NCBI RefSeq assembly: GCF_000956525.1
Contig: NZ_JYIW01000024.1
Location: 124,001 to 188,000, forward strand
DNA length: 64,000 nucleotides
DNA from: Microbacterium oxydans
GTDB lineage: Bacteria > Actinomycetota > Actinomycetes > Actinomycetales > Microbacteriaceae
Reading direction: 5' to 3'
The notes below the pieces were generated by a model that did not search any database, was not told the origin of the DNA, and saw only the letters and a program-made list of their open reading frames with translations. This document shows positions 1 to 8,927 of the stretch, piece after piece (position 1 is the stretch's first letter; each line of letters begins with the position of its first letter). Both the position numbers and the translations under genes were made by a program.

Positions 1-504
1 GTCTCACCGCTCATGGATCCGCTCAAGAGCGTCTGGCTCGTGATCCACGTGTTCGTCGCGTCGCTCGGCACCGCGTTCTTCGCGCTGGCCTTCGCGCTCT
101 CGGTGATCCAGCTGATGCAGTCCCGCCGCGAGCGGCTCGTGTCGGAGGGAGCCGAGAAGACCGGTCCAGGATTCCTCCGCACCTTCCCGAACGCGGAGCG
201 CCTGGAGAGCATGGCGTACCGCTTCACGATCATCGGCTTCATCCTGTGGACGTTCACCCTGATCGCCGGATCCATCTGGGCGTACTACGCCTGGAGCCGC
301 TTCTGGGGCTTCGACGTCAAGGAGACCTGGACCTTCGTGATCTGGGTGCTGTACGCCGGCTACATCCACGCGCGGGCCACCCGCGGATGGCGCGGCAACC
401 CCTCGGCATGGCTCGCGATCGTCGGCTTCTCTGCCGTGATGTTCAACTTCACGATCGTGAACGTGTTCTTCAAGGGACTGCACGCCTACTCCGGCATCTC
501 CTGA
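1..504 (+). CDS. ccsB: Cytochrome c biogenesis protein CcsB, C-terminal part (cut by window edge)
   Basis: CcsB/ResC works with ResB-type proteins in system II cytochrome c maturation, exporting haem and attaching it to apocytochromes at the outer face of the membrane. The frame is open to the first base, so the Met at position 13 is internal. About 167 residues are visible: four hydrophobic segments and the haem-handling WWD-type motif, here WGFDVKETW, followed by FVIWVLYAGYIHAR. Actinobacterial CcsB is usually over 300 residues, so roughly the N-terminal half lies outside the window. The ending fits the family C-terminus. Family assignment is firm from the tryptophan-rich motif and topology. 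Confidence 0.9.
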   Translation, partial: VSPLMDPLKSVWLVIHVFVASLGTAFFALAFALSVIQLMQSRRERLVSEGAEKTGPGFLRTFPNAERLESMAYRFTIIGFILWTFTLIAGSIWAYYAWSRFWGFDVKETWTFVIWVLYAGYIHARATRGWRGNPSAWLAIVGFSAVMFNFTIVNVFFKGLHAYSGIS

Positions 505-531
505 GCTCAGGCGGTCACCGGCGCGGCGGCG

Positions 532-1128
532 TCACCAGCGGGTCTGCGGGCCGAGCGGGATGACCTCTGCGTGCTCGACGCCGTCCTCGTACCAGACGAA
601 CTCCGCCTCGGAGATGGTCTCGGCAGGGCGTGAGCCGAGCGAGCGACGGGACTTGTGCGAGAGCTCGGTCCAGGCCGCCGGTGTGAGCGCCTTGGCGTAG
701 AGGACTGACAGGTGGAACGTCCAGTCCTCCACGGTGCGCTCATCGAGGCGCTGGAAGTCGGTGCCGGCGAGGGCCGTGCTCAGGCTGGAATACGCCGACA
801 CCAGGGATGGGGTGCGCCCCAGGCGCAGGATCACCACCTGCCACGGCGAGGGGAACACGTCCACAGCCTCGGCCACCACGTCGATCGGACGCCGCGCCGC
901 TGCCCATTCGTGGATGACGGCGCGCAGCTCTTCGAGCCGCTCCGGCTCGAAGAACGCGCGAAGGGTGACGTGCTCGGTGTGCGGGTGCGGCAGGGAGATC
1001 CGGGTCAGCGCTGAGCGCTGCACGGAGCGGTAGACATCAGCCACCGCGGTCCTCGGCCGCAGCACCAGATACTGCTGACCCTCCAGGTCGGCGAGCTGGG
1101 CGGGGGAGGACATGAAAGGTCGTCGCAT
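532..1128 (-). CDS. 2'-5' RNA ligase / 2H phosphoesterase family protein
   Basis: A 198-residue cytoplasmic protein with the paired H-x-T/S signatures of 2H phosphoesterases: HVTL near residue 54 and HLSV near residue 144. These His residues are catalytic in the family, which acts on 2',5' or cyclic phosphodiester bonds. The physiological substrate of bacterial members like this one is not settled. I start it at the ATG at 1128 (MRRPFMSSP); an alternative ATG lies at 1113. The open frame extends upstream, but that extension is only the antisense of the next gene. It runs convergent to ccsB, with 27 nt between the stops. Confidence 0.8.
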   Translation of the reverse strand: MRRPFMSSPAQLADLEGQQYLVLRPRTAVADVYRSVQRSALTRISLPHPHTEHVTLRAFFEPERLEELRAVIHEWAAARRPIDVVAEAVDVFPSPWQVVILRLGRTPSLVSAYSSLSTALAGTDFQRLDERTVEDWTFHLSVLYAKALTPAAWTELSHKSRRSLGSRPAETISEAEFVWYEDGVEHAEVIPLGPQTRW

Positions 1129-1193
1129 CTTTTGATCGTATGTGCGCAGGCCCCCTCCGGTGTGCCGCCGACGGAAACCGAGGCCCGAACGGA

Positions 1194-1230
1194 CGACCGC
1201 GGCCTGTCCGGAATGGACAGGCCGCGGTCG
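1194..1230 (-). terminator. Strong hairpin terminator after the YhgE/Pip gene
   Basis: A perfect 16-bp inverted repeat (1194-1209 with 1215-1230, 5-nt loop) lies 20 nt beyond the stop of the leftward YhgE gene. The stem is GC-rich and there is no long T run on the minus strand, so termination strength is uncertain. It sits between two leftward genes and should separate them. Confidence 0.7.
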
Positions 1231-1250
1231 TTCTTCACGGAGCTGCGGGC

Positions 1251-3221
1251 TCAGGCGGTGGCCAGCACTGCCTTCGTCGACGTCGTGCGGCGCACGGTCA
1301 CCGCGAGCGTCGTGGCGACCAGCGACAGCACACCCCAGACGACCAGGGCCGCGACCGCCGACCCGCTGCCGGCGATCAGCCCTGCGAACGCGGGAGCCGT
1401 GGGGAGCACGGCGCCGAGCCCTGCCAGCCAGCCCGGCACCGTCGAGATCAGGCCGGTGGCGACCGCCAGCACCCCGACGAGCGCACTGATCCAGCGACCG
1501 ATCCCGCCGAACAGGGCGACCAGGGCCTGGTTCACCGCGGCGAACACGATGCCGGCGAGCACCGCCGTGCCCGCGAAGGCCCACCAGGCGCCGATGTCGT
1601 AGCTCGCCACGAACTGCACGATGATCGCGACGAGCAGGCCCTGGCCCGCACCGATCAGCGCCGCCGGGGCGAACGCCCGCAGCGCCAGCCCGGCCGAGGA
1701 CCGGCGCGAGGTCAGCGTGCGCGCCGTGTGCGCCCGCATCACGATGAACGACGCCAGACCGCCGAACCACAGCACCACGGCCGCAAGCAGCGGGATCGCG
1801 GTCGGCCCGAAGATGGTGTTCATGGAGGAGTCGGTCGACACCGGGTCGGCGATCACCGACGCGAGGGACTTCGACTCGGAGTCGCTGAACGACGGGAGCG
1901 AGTCGGATGCCGTGCGCAGGCCGCCGGCGAGATCACCGGTGCCGGAGGCCAGGGTGTCGAGTCCGGTCGCGAGCTCTGTCGTGCCGTCTGCGAGCGCGGT
2001 CGCGCCGTCGGAGAGCTGCGTCGCACCGGAGGCGAGTGCGCGCGCGCCGGCTGCGGACTGATCGAGTCCCTGGCTCGCGAGCTGGTTCAGGCCGCCGGCG
2101 AGCTGGGTGGCTCCGGCGCCGGCCTGCGACATGCTCGAGGCGAGGGTGCTGAAGGTGCCGGGAATCGCGGCGAGGCCGCCGGCGACCTGCGGCGCGCTCA
2201 GCGTGCCGGCAGCGGTTCCTGCAGAGGTCGCGGCGGTTGCGGCCGAGGCTGCGGCGCTGCTGAGCTGGTCGCACATGCTCTGCCCGGACACTGCCGGATC
2301 GCAGGTGGCGGCCATCGTGCCGATCGTCGTCGCCAGATCCTTGGTCTGCGCCGCGGCCTGGGTGGCAGTTCCGGTGGCCGACTGCACGGTGCCGACGAGC
2401 TGAGTGATCCCACCGACGTTGTTCTGCAGCTGGGTGCCGCCTGCGGTCAGTCCGGCACCGATCGTGCCGGCGCCCGTCGCGGCATCCCTCGTGTTCTTGG
2501 CGATCGTGTCGAGGCCGGTCGCGAGTGAGGATGCGCCGGAGCCGAGCTCGCTCGCACCGGAGGCGAGCTTCGTCGCGCCGTCGGGGATCGCCGCCGCCCC
2601 GGTCGCGGCATCCCGCGCTCCCGTGGCGAGCTTCGCGGCGCCGTCTGCCGCGTCGCCGATCTGGTCGCCGATCGTGGTGAAGCCGACGAGGATGTTCTCC
2701 GTCGTCGCTTCGGAGAGCATGGTGCCGAGGGTCGAGGCCGCGACGTTCGCGATCTGACCCGTGATGAGGTCGTCGGCGACGAGTCCGTCCTGCGGTGTCG
2801 TGACCTCGATCGTGGCCTTCTCGGGGTTGCCTCCACCGTCGGCGATCGCCTGTCCTGCCGAGGTGGCGGCGGCCGAGAAGCTCTCGGGGATCGTGATGAC
2901 CGCCTGGTACGAGCCGTCGGCAAGCCCGTCTGCGGCGTCCTCCTTGTTGGAGATCACCCAGGTGAGGTTCGAGTCCAGGTCGTCTGAGCCTTCGACGAGG
3001 CCCGATGCGAGCTGGCGCCCCAGCGGCGTGACCTGTCCGTCGATGGTCACCGGGTCGTCGAGGTTGACGATCGCGGCGGTCATGGAGTCCAGGCGCTCCG
3101 TCGGGTTCTGCAGCGCCGCGACGAGGATGCCGCCGACGGCGGCCGGCAGCAGCAGGATGCCGAGGATGGTCAGCCACGTGATGGGCTTGCGGGAGCGCGC
3201 GCGCTCGATGGAGAGGGTCAT
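1251..3221 (-). CDS. YhgE/Pip domain membrane protein
   Basis: A 656-residue protein of the YhgE/Pip (phage infection protein) family. One transmembrane segment lies near the N-terminus (about residues 14-36), followed by a long external region rich in repeating Ala/Gly/Ser/Leu patterns such as LASGASELGSGASSLATGL, then five to six transmembrane helices at the C-terminus. In Gram-positives the family is linked to envelope export and phage reception. I start it at the ATG at 3221, which overlaps the stop of the MMPL gene in an ATGA, so the two are translationally coupled. The open frame could extend 24 codons upstream, but that part lies inside the MMPL gene. The pair probably forms one export system under the divergent TetR regulator. 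Confidence 0.85.
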   Translation of the reverse strand: MTLSIERARSRKPITWLTILGILLLPAAVGGILVAALQNPTERLDSMTAAIVNLDDPVTIDGQVTPLGRQLASGLVEGSDDLDSNLTWVISNKEDAADGLADGSYQAVITIPESFSAAATSAGQAIADGGGNPEKATIEVTTPQDGLVADDLITGQIANVAASTLGTMLSEATTENILVGFTTIGDQIGDAADGAAKLATGARDAATGAAAIPDGATKLASGASELGSGASSLATGLDTIAKNTRDAATGAGTIGAGLTAGGTQLQNNVGGITQLVGTVQSATGTATQAAAQTKDLATTIGTMAATCDPAVSGQSMCDQLSSAAASAATAATSAGTAAGTLSAPQVAGGLAAIPGTFSTLASSMSQAGAGATQLAGGLNQLASQGLDQSAAGARALASGATQLSDGATALADGTTELATGLDTLASGTGDLAGGLRTASDSLPSFSDSESKSLASVIADPVSTDSSMNTIFGPTAIPLLAAVVLWFGGLASFIVMRAHTARTLTSRRSSAGLALRAFAPAALIGAGQGLLVAIIVQFVASYDIGAWWAFAGTAVLAGIVFAAVNQALVALFGGIGRWISALVGVLAVATGLISTVPGWLAGLGAVLPTAPAFAGLIAGSGSAVAALVVWGVLSLVATTLAVTVRRTTSTKAVLATA

Positions 3222-6031
3222 GCGGTCACCTCGGTGGATTCTGCGGACGACCGGCGGGTCGAGCGCGTGTCGAAGACGTCTGCGGACGGCCAACCGGCCT
3301 CCGTCAGGATGGTGCGGGCCGTCTCGGCGTCGGATGCCGTGGCGAACACCGCGAGGGTGCGGGATGCCGCTGCGTCGCGCAGCATGGCGGTCGCCTGGTC
3401 CTGCTGGCCGCCGGCGAGGCGGTCGAGGCCGTCGATCACGACGACCGTCGACGTGCCGCGGAGTGCCTCGGCGAGATCGAGGAGCGCGGCATCCGCATCG
3501 TCGACCAGCACGCAGCCGACGTGCGCACGCACCCAGGCCGCTCGGCCGGGGAGCAGGTGCCCGGCGACTCTGAGGCGTCCCGCATCGGCCGGGTTGCGGC
3601 CGGCGACGGCGAGCGCGAGCGCGCGTTGCACGCGGCGATCGGATCCGGTCGCGACGAGCGCCCCACCCGGCGCCACGCGCAGCGTGATGCCTTCGAGGAC
3701 CGGCGCATCGGCGCTGATCGAGAGCTCGTCGGCCGCGATCACCGAGTCATCGCCGGGCCACGATGCCAGGTGCCGTTCGCGCTCGACGGCTTCGCCCTCG
3801 ATGTCGACGCTCGGCAGGATCTTCTCGAGCCACGCCGGCAGCTCCCAGGCGCGCTCACCCAGGATCGCCATGAGGGCGGGGATCAGGGTCATCCGAACCA
3901 GGAAGGCGTCGATCGCGATTCCAGCGGCGAGGCCGAGTGCGATCGGCTTGAGCGAGGAGTCGCCCTCGGGGACGAACGCCACGAACACGGCGAACATGAT
4001 GAGGCCCGCGGCCGTGACGACCTTCGCAGAGCCGGTGAAGCCGCTGCGCACGGCACGCTGCGCTGCGGCGCGACGCGTGGCGCGGTCCACGCCCCCGACT
4101 CCCTGAGCCGCCCGAAGGGCCTTGTCGTGCACGAAGTCCTCGCGCATCCGGGACACCAGGAACACCTGATAGTCCATCGCCAGGCCGAACAGCACGCCCA
4201 TCAGGATGATCGGCATGAAGCTGATGATCGGGCCGACCTTCGCCACGTGCAGCAGGTCGGCGAACCAGCCCCACTCGAACACCGCGCCGACGACACCGAA
4301 CGCGGCGACGATCGAGAGCAGGTAGCCGAGTGCTGCCGTGATCGGCACCCACAGCGAGCGGAACACGATCGTCAGCAGGATGAGCGAGAGCCCGATCACG
4401 AAGATGCCGAAGGGCAGCAGTGCATTGCCGAGCTGGTCGGAGATGTCGATGCCGACGGCCGTGAAGCCGGTGACCTTCAGATCGATGCCGAACTCGTCGA
4501 GCCATTCGTCGTGGTGGGAGCGGAGCTCACGCACCAGGTCTGCGGTGGCAGGGTCATCGGGAGCGGTCTCCGGGATGATCTGCACGATGCCGGTGTCAGC
4601 GGTCTCGTTCGGGGTCGCGAGGGCGACCTCCTTGACACCGGGGATGTCGCCGACGGCGTCGCCGAGGTCCTTCATCAGACCGACAGGATCGGTGGAGGTG
4701 ACGATCGTGCCGGTGAGGATCAGCGGTCCGTTGAAGCCGGGCCCGAACTCTTCGCCGACGAGATCGTAGCTCTGGCGCGCTTCGGAGTCCTTCGGCAGCA
4801 CGCCGGCATTCGGCAGGGCCAGGTTCAGGCTCAGGGCGGGCACCGCGACGATGCCGAGCCCGATCACCACGGCGAGCGAGACCAGGACGGGATGCTTGGT
4901 GACGCCGCGGACCCAGCGCTCGCTGCCCTTCGCCGGGCTCAGGGAGCCATCCGCCTCGGCGGCTCGCTGGCCCTTTGCGCGCTTCTTCGGCTTCGGTGCA
5001 CGACGCGGCCGACCGACGACCTTGCCCTTCATGAAGCCGAGCAGTGCCGGGGTGAGGGTGACTGCGATGGCCACCGCGACCGCGACGGCCGCCGAGGCGG
5101 CGATGCCCATTGTCGTCAGGAAGGGGATGCCGGCGAAGCTCAGGCCGATCAGTGCGATCAGCACCGTGACACCCGCGAAGACGACCGCGGATCCGGCCGT
5201 GCCGACGGCGCGAGAAGCGGATTCCTCCGGATTGACCCCCGCTCGCACCTGGTCCTGGTGTCTCGCCATGATGAACAGGGCGTAGTCGATGCCGACCGCG
5301 AGGCCGAGCATGAGCGCGAGGAGCGGTGTCGTCGAGGACACCGTGGCGAACGCGGTGGCGGCGAAGATGCCGGCCATCGAGATCCCGACGCCGAGCACGG
5401 CGGTGAGCAGGGGGAGACCGGCGACCACGAAGGAGCGGAAGGTCACGATCAGCACGAGCAGGGCGATCAGGAGGCCGACCGCTTCGGTGAGCGTCAGGCC
5501 GGGGATCGAGGTCGCGAAGAGGTCGCCGCCGAGGGCGGTCTGCGAGCCGTCCGGAAGCTCTGCGGCGAGGTCGGCGGATGCAGCGCGCAGTGCATCCTTC
5601 GTCTCCGCCGAGACGTTGGTCGATTCGCCGTCGAACTGCAGACGGATGATCGCCGCGTTCTCGTCGTCGTTCACCATGCCGGTGACCATCTCGTCATACG
5701 GGGAGTTCGCGGCGAGGACTCCGTCGAGGTCGCCGAGTTGGTCGACTGCCTTCTCGATGTCCGCGCGATACGGGTCGTCCGTGATCGTGTCGCCGTCGGC
5801 GGCGACGACGATGATCTGCGCGCTCGTGCCGCTCACCTGCGGGAACGAGCGGGAGAGCTGCTCGAGCCCTGCCTGCGACTCGGTGCCGGGGATCGAGAAC
5901 GAGTTGTCGGTGCCGGCGCCGAGCACGAGGGCGCCCGCACCGGCGATGCCGAGCGCGAGCAGCCAGGAGACGAGAACCCGCCACGGGTGCCGGAACGACC
6001 AGCGACCGAGCGAAGACAGGAGTGTGGACAC
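3218..6031 (-). CDS. MMPL family transporter with C-terminal ATPase-like extension
   Basis: A 937-residue RND-superfamily exporter of MMPL type. N-terminal helix, large external loop, helix bundle, then a second repeat of the same plan; both halves carry a G-x-x-x-DY type motif (LAVGIDYALF and LFGLAMDYQVF). After the last helix an extra domain of about 200 residues (from roughly residue 735) resembles an ABC nucleotide-binding fold: VLEGITLRVAPGGALVATG at the start and VVVIDGLDRLAGGQ at the Walker B position. The P-loop position reads GSDRRVQRA, without the Lys-Ser/Thr, so it is probably not an ATPase. Start is GTG at 6031, 5 nt after GGAGG. It overlaps the YhgE gene (ATGA) and is divergent from a TetR gene. 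Confidence 0.88.
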   Translation of the reverse strand: MSTLLSSLGRWSFRHPWRVLVSWLLALGIAGAGALVLGAGTDNSFSIPGTESQAGLEQLSRSFPQVSGTSAQIIVVAADGDTITDDPYRADIEKAVDQLGDLDGVLAANSPYDEMVTGMVNDDENAAIIRLQFDGESTNVSAETKDALRAASADLAAELPDGSQTALGGDLFATSIPGLTLTEAVGLLIALLVLIVTFRSFVVAGLPLLTAVLGVGISMAGIFAATAFATVSSTTPLLALMLGLAVGIDYALFIMARHQDQVRAGVNPEESASRAVGTAGSAVVFAGVTVLIALIGLSFAGIPFLTTMGIAASAAVAVAVAIAVTLTPALLGFMKGKVVGRPRRAPKPKKRAKGQRAAEADGSLSPAKGSERWVRGVTKHPVLVSLAVVIGLGIVAVPALSLNLALPNAGVLPKDSEARQSYDLVGEEFGPGFNGPLILTGTIVTSTDPVGLMKDLGDAVGDIPGVKEVALATPNETADTGIVQIIPETAPDDPATADLVRELRSHHDEWLDEFGIDLKVTGFTAVGIDISDQLGNALLPFGIFVIGLSLILLTIVFRSLWVPITAALGYLLSIVAAFGVVGAVFEWGWFADLLHVAKVGPIISFMPIILMGVLFGLAMDYQVFLVSRMREDFVHDKALRAAQGVGGVDRATRRAAAQRAVRSGFTGSAKVVTAAGLIMFAVFVAFVPEGDSSLKPIALGLAAGIAIDAFLVRMTLIPALMAILGERAWELPAWLEKILPSVDIEGEAVERERHLASWPGDDSVIAADELSISADAPVLEGITLRVAPGGALVATGSDRRVQRALALAVAGRNPADAGRLRVAGHLLPGRAAWVRAHVGCVLVDDADAALLDLAEALRGTSTVVVIDGLDRLAGGQQDQATAMLRDAAASRTLAVFATASDAETARTILTEAGWPSADVFDTRSTRRSSAESTEVTA

Positions 6032-6056
6032 GCATTCCTCCGGGGGGATGTGATGT

Positions 6057-6074
6057 GGATACACAGGTGTATCC
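6057..6074. promoter_or_regulatory. Palindromic operator 1 in the MMPL-TetR intergenic region
   Basis: An 18-bp palindrome with arms ggatacac/gtgtatcc around a 2-bp centre, between divergently transcribed MMPL and TetR genes. It is the expected size and place for a TetR dimer operator. It shares the half-sites ATACA/TGTAT with operator 2, centre to centre 17 bp away. Confidence 0.65.
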
Positions 6075-6075
6075 A

Positions 6076-6089
6076 ATACATAGTTGTAT
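6076..6089. promoter_or_regulatory. Palindromic operator 2, weaker copy
   Basis: Arms ataca/tgtat separated by 4 bp, a shorter version of operator 1 with the same half-sites. Being AT-rich it may also overlap the -10 elements of the divergent promoters, so that repressor binding would block both. Confidence 0.5.
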
Positions 6090-6162
6090 CGTAAGGTGAA
6101 GCGCCCGCCGCAGTCTGTGTGCAGGGTGTGAATCATGCGAGAGTCAGGGACAGGAGGTTTCG

Positions 6163-6786
6163 ATGACGACACCCGCAACCCGCAGCCGCGAGAACACGCG
6201 AGCGCGGCTCCTCGAGGCGGCAGCCCAGGTGTTCGCCGAGGTCGGACTCGACGGTGCATCGGTCGAGGCCGTGTGCGAGCGCGCCGGGTTCACGCGCGGA
6301 GCCTTCTACTCGAACTTCGAATCCAAGGACGAGCTGTTCCTGACGCTCACTGCGAGCGTGGCCGACATCCGCGTCGGTGCCGTGCGCACTCGCGTCGAAG
6401 AGCTCACGGCCGAGGGCGCGATCGCCGAAGGATGCGATCCGGTCGACCTCGTGCAGCAGGTGATGGAACTCGGCGGCGATGATCGCCTCGGCGTGATGCT
6501 GATGAGCGAGATCCGCATCCGCGCCGTCCGCGACGCGCAGTTCGGTGCCGCCTACCTGGCCCAGGAGCGCGAGATGGTCGCCAGCATCGCGCAGATCATC
6601 GACGACATCGCCGAGACCGGGTCGCTGACGCTCCGGGTTCCGGCCGAGACGGCCGGCCGCATGCTCATGATCCTCTGGGAGGGCATGACCGTCCGCGGCG
6701 CCATGGCAGGACAGGACGATGGCACGCTGCGTCACTCCGGCAGCGATGAACTCGGCCGTCTCGTGCAGCTGCTGATCGAGAAGTAG
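6163..6786 (+). CDS. TetR/AcrR family transcriptional regulator
   Basis: A 207-residue one-component regulator. The N-terminal TetR_N helix-turn-helix spans about residues 10-56 (LLEAAAQVFAEVGLDGASVE, then GFTRGAFYSNFESKDELF); the rest is an alpha-helical ligand domain. A good ribosome site (caggagg) precedes the ATG. It is divergent from the MMPL-YhgE pair, and two related palindromes sit between them. The simplest reading is a local repressor of the MMPL-YhgE exporter and of itself; the inducer is unknown. Confidence 0.88.
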   Translation: MTTPATRSRENTRARLLEAAAQVFAEVGLDGASVEAVCERAGFTRGAFYSNFESKDELFLTLTASVADIRVGAVRTRVEELTAEGAIAEGCDPVDLVQQVMELGGDDRLGVMLMSEIRIRAVRDAQFGAAYLAQEREMVASIAQIIDDIAETGSLTLRVPAETAGRMLMILWEGMTVRGAMAGQDDGTLRHSGSDELGRLVQLLIEK

Positions 6787-6787
6787 G

Positions 6788-8185
6788 TCAGCCGCTGGCT
6801 CGGTCGCGCGACCGGACCAGCGACAGCAGCACGGCGACGGCGAGCGCTGCCGTCGCGGTCAGGAACGTGATGCGCAGCCCCGAGGTCAGAGCAACGACGC
6901 CCGCGGCACCGACCGCGATGGACCCGGATGCCGTGGTGAACAGTGCCGGCAGCAGGGAAGCGCCGGTGACGAGACCGAGGTTGCGCGAGAGCCCGAGCAG
7001 GCCCGAGGTCACGCCGCGTCGATCCGCGGGCGTCGCCGCGAGTACCCCTGTCGTGTTGGCCGCGAGAAAGAGCTGGTAGCCGGGCGCCAGCAGCACGGTG
7101 CCGGTGATGTAGCCGGGTAGGCCCCACCATGCCGGCAGCAGCGCCAGCGCGAGCGAGCCGGCGATCATCGCCGAGAGGCCGGTCGTCGTCATCGGCCGTG
7201 TTCCGAAGCGGTCGACGGCGCGACCGGCGAGCACCCCTGTGCACATCGATGCGATGGGTCCTGCGGCCATGACCGCGCCGGTCGCAGCGGGGGAGAGGTG
7301 CAGTGCGCCGGCGAGGAAGAAGGGGCCGACCACCAGCGTGGTCATCATGACCGCCCCGACGATCAGGTTGAGTACGGCCCCGATCGAGATCGCCCTGGTG
7401 CGCAGCAGCGCGAGCGGGAGCACCGGGTGCGCTGCGCGGCGCTCGCGCAGGATGAACAGCAGCAGGAGGATCACTGCGCCGCCGGCGAGCGCCGCGGTCG
7501 GCCACTGCTCGCCAGCGCCGGGGGTCGTGACGCCGAGCGTGTAGCAGGCGACGGCGCCCGTCAGCAGGAGGACGCCGGCGACATCGAAGCGGCGTCGCTC
7601 CGCGCGAGCGGGTGCGGCCTCGTGCGTTCGCCAGGTCAAGAGTGCCGCAGCCGCTCCGAGCGGCGCCATGATCGCGAAGATCGCAGGCCATCCGGCGACC
7701 GTGATCAGCACGCCGCCGAGCGCCGGTCCGGATGCCGTGCCCACCGCGGCCGTCGTGCCGAGCAGCCCCATGGCCGAGCCGAGGCGTTCCGCCGGCACGA
7801 GATCGCGTGCGCGCGCGAGCGGCAGCGCCATCATGACTGCGGCGCCGACACCCTGCAGGGCTCGAGCGGCGATGAGCGTGCCGAGCGTCGGGGCGAATGC
7901 GCTCAGCAGTGCGGCGACGCTGAAGATCGCGATTCCGATCAGCAGCACCCGTCGGCGGCCGAGCAGATCGCCGAGGTGTCCGACGGTGAGGCTCGTCGCC
8001 GTCATCGCCAGCAGGTAGGCGACGGCCACCCATTGCGTCTGTGCCACGGTGCCGCCGAGCTCGACCGCGATGGTGGGGAGGGCGACGTTGGCTGCGCTCG
8101 TTCCCAGTGACGCGACGAGCACGCTGAGGGCGAGGCCGCCGAGGCCGGCGCGGAGTCGGGGAGTGTTCGAGTCGATCGCGGTCAT
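6788..8185 (-). CDS. MFS drug-efflux type transporter (DHA2-like)
   Basis: A 465-residue multi-spanning protein of the major facilitator superfamily. The family motif after TM2 is visible as GHLGDLLGRRRVLLIG, followed by ARALQGVGAAVMM (TM4 arginine region) and a motif C-like glycine/proline segment, GTASGPALGGVLI. Length and helix count fit 14-TM multidrug or small-molecule exporters. Its stop lies 1 nt from the convergent TetR stop, and its start is 77 nt from a divergent XRE-cupin regulator that probably controls it. The substrate cannot be told from sequence. Confidence 0.88.
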   Translation of the reverse strand: MTAIDSNTPRLRAGLGGLALSVLVASLGTSAANVALPTIAVELGGTVAQTQWVAVAYLLAMTATSLTVGHLGDLLGRRRVLLIGIAIFSVAALLSAFAPTLGTLIAARALQGVGAAVMMALPLARARDLVPAERLGSAMGLLGTTAAVGTASGPALGGVLITVAGWPAIFAIMAPLGAAAALLTWRTHEAAPARAERRRFDVAGVLLLTGAVACYTLGVTTPGAGEQWPTAALAGGAVILLLLFILRERRAAHPVLPLALLRTRAISIGAVLNLIVGAVMMTTLVVGPFFLAGALHLSPAATGAVMAAGPIASMCTGVLAGRAVDRFGTRPMTTTGLSAMIAGSLALALLPAWWGLPGYITGTVLLAPGYQLFLAANTTGVLAATPADRRGVTSGLLGLSRNLGLVTGASLLPALFTTASGSIAVGAAGVVALTSGLRITFLTATAALAVAVLLSLVRSRDRASG

Positions 8186-8211
8186 GCTCTCAGCTTCGAT
8201 TTATGGATGCC

Positions 8212-8222
8212 GTTGCGGCAAC
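8212..8222. promoter_or_regulatory. Candidate operator between the MFS and XRE-cupin genes
   Basis: An 11-bp palindrome gttgc-g-gcaac in the 77-bp gap between the divergent genes, followed by another gttgc half-site 4 bp away. It suits an XRE dimer site controlling both genes. The assignment rests on symmetry and position only. Confidence 0.45.
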
Positions 8223-8262
8223 TCGCGTTGCTGAAACCGGGATCCTGTGCTGAGCTGGCGGC

Positions 8263-8922
8263 ATGGACGAATCGGCATCGGCACTCGAGCGCACGCTCCG
8301 ACAGATCGGTCCGCGGCTGCAGGCTCTGCGAGCGCGGCGCGGTCTCACGTTGGCCGAGGTCGCGAGCGCCACCGGGATATCGAAGAGCACGTTGTCGCGG
8401 CTCGAGACGGGGCAGCGGCGGGCGAGTCTCGAACTCATGCTCCCGCTGGCCAGGGAGTACCGGGTTCCGCTCGACGATCTCGTCGGGGCGCCGGAGACTG
8501 GTGACCCTCGGGTGCGACTGCGTCCGCGGCGGGTCAACGGGCGCACAGTGGTCGCGCTGACCAGGCAGCCGGGAGAGCGGCACGCCTGGAAGATCGTCGT
8601 CCCGCGCACCTCCAGGGAGCCGAGCCTCACCTCGCATGAGGGATCGTCGTGGATGTACGTGCTGTCAGGGCGCATCCGACTCATCGTGGGCGACCGCGAT
8701 GTGCTGCTCGAGAGCGGCGAGGTCGCGGAGTTCGACACGCGCATCCCGCACTGGTTCGGCGCGGACGGCGAGCAGGATGCCGAGATCCTCACGATCTTCG
8801 GGACCCAGGCCGGCCACGGTCACCGCAGTGCCGAGCTGGCCACGCGCCATCTCGCCGAGGTGCTGGGTGAATCAGGGCCGACGGGAGCGGTGTCGGCCGA
8901 TGGCATCCCGGTCGGGGAGTAG
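8263..8922 (+). CDS. XRE family regulator with cupin sensor domain
   Basis: A 219-residue regulator. The N-terminal XRE helix-turn-helix covers about residues 14-70 (LRARRGLTLAEVASATGISK, then STLSRLETGQR). A C-terminal cupin fold (about residues 110-185) is seen in SWMYVLSGRIRLIVGDRDVL, then GEVAEFDTRIPHWFGADG. Regulators of this build usually sense a small molecule through the cupin. It is divergent from the MFS pump at 6788-8185 with a palindrome in the gap, so local control of that pump is likely. Confidence 0.87.
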   Translation: MDESASALERTLRQIGPRLQALRARRGLTLAEVASATGISKSTLSRLETGQRRASLELMLPLAREYRVPLDDLVGAPETGDPRVRLRPRRVNGRTVVALTRQPGERHAWKIVVPRTSREPSLTSHEGSSWMYVLSGRIRLIVGDRDVLLESGEVAEFDTRIPHWFGADGEQDAEILTIFGTQAGHGHRSAELATRHLAEVLGESGPTGAVSADGIPVGE

Positions 8923-8927
8923 CCCGA

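Noticed and set aside
1129..1770. N-terminal extension of the 2H phosphoesterase frame
   Set aside because: It overlaps the YhgE gene in another frame and reads as Arg/Gly/Ala-rich noise; a normal start exists at 1128.
3521..6094. 857-codon frame antisense to the MMPL gene
   Set aside because: Highly charged Glu/Asp/Arg/His composition typical of antisense of high-GC genes; MMPL motifs are clear on the other strand.
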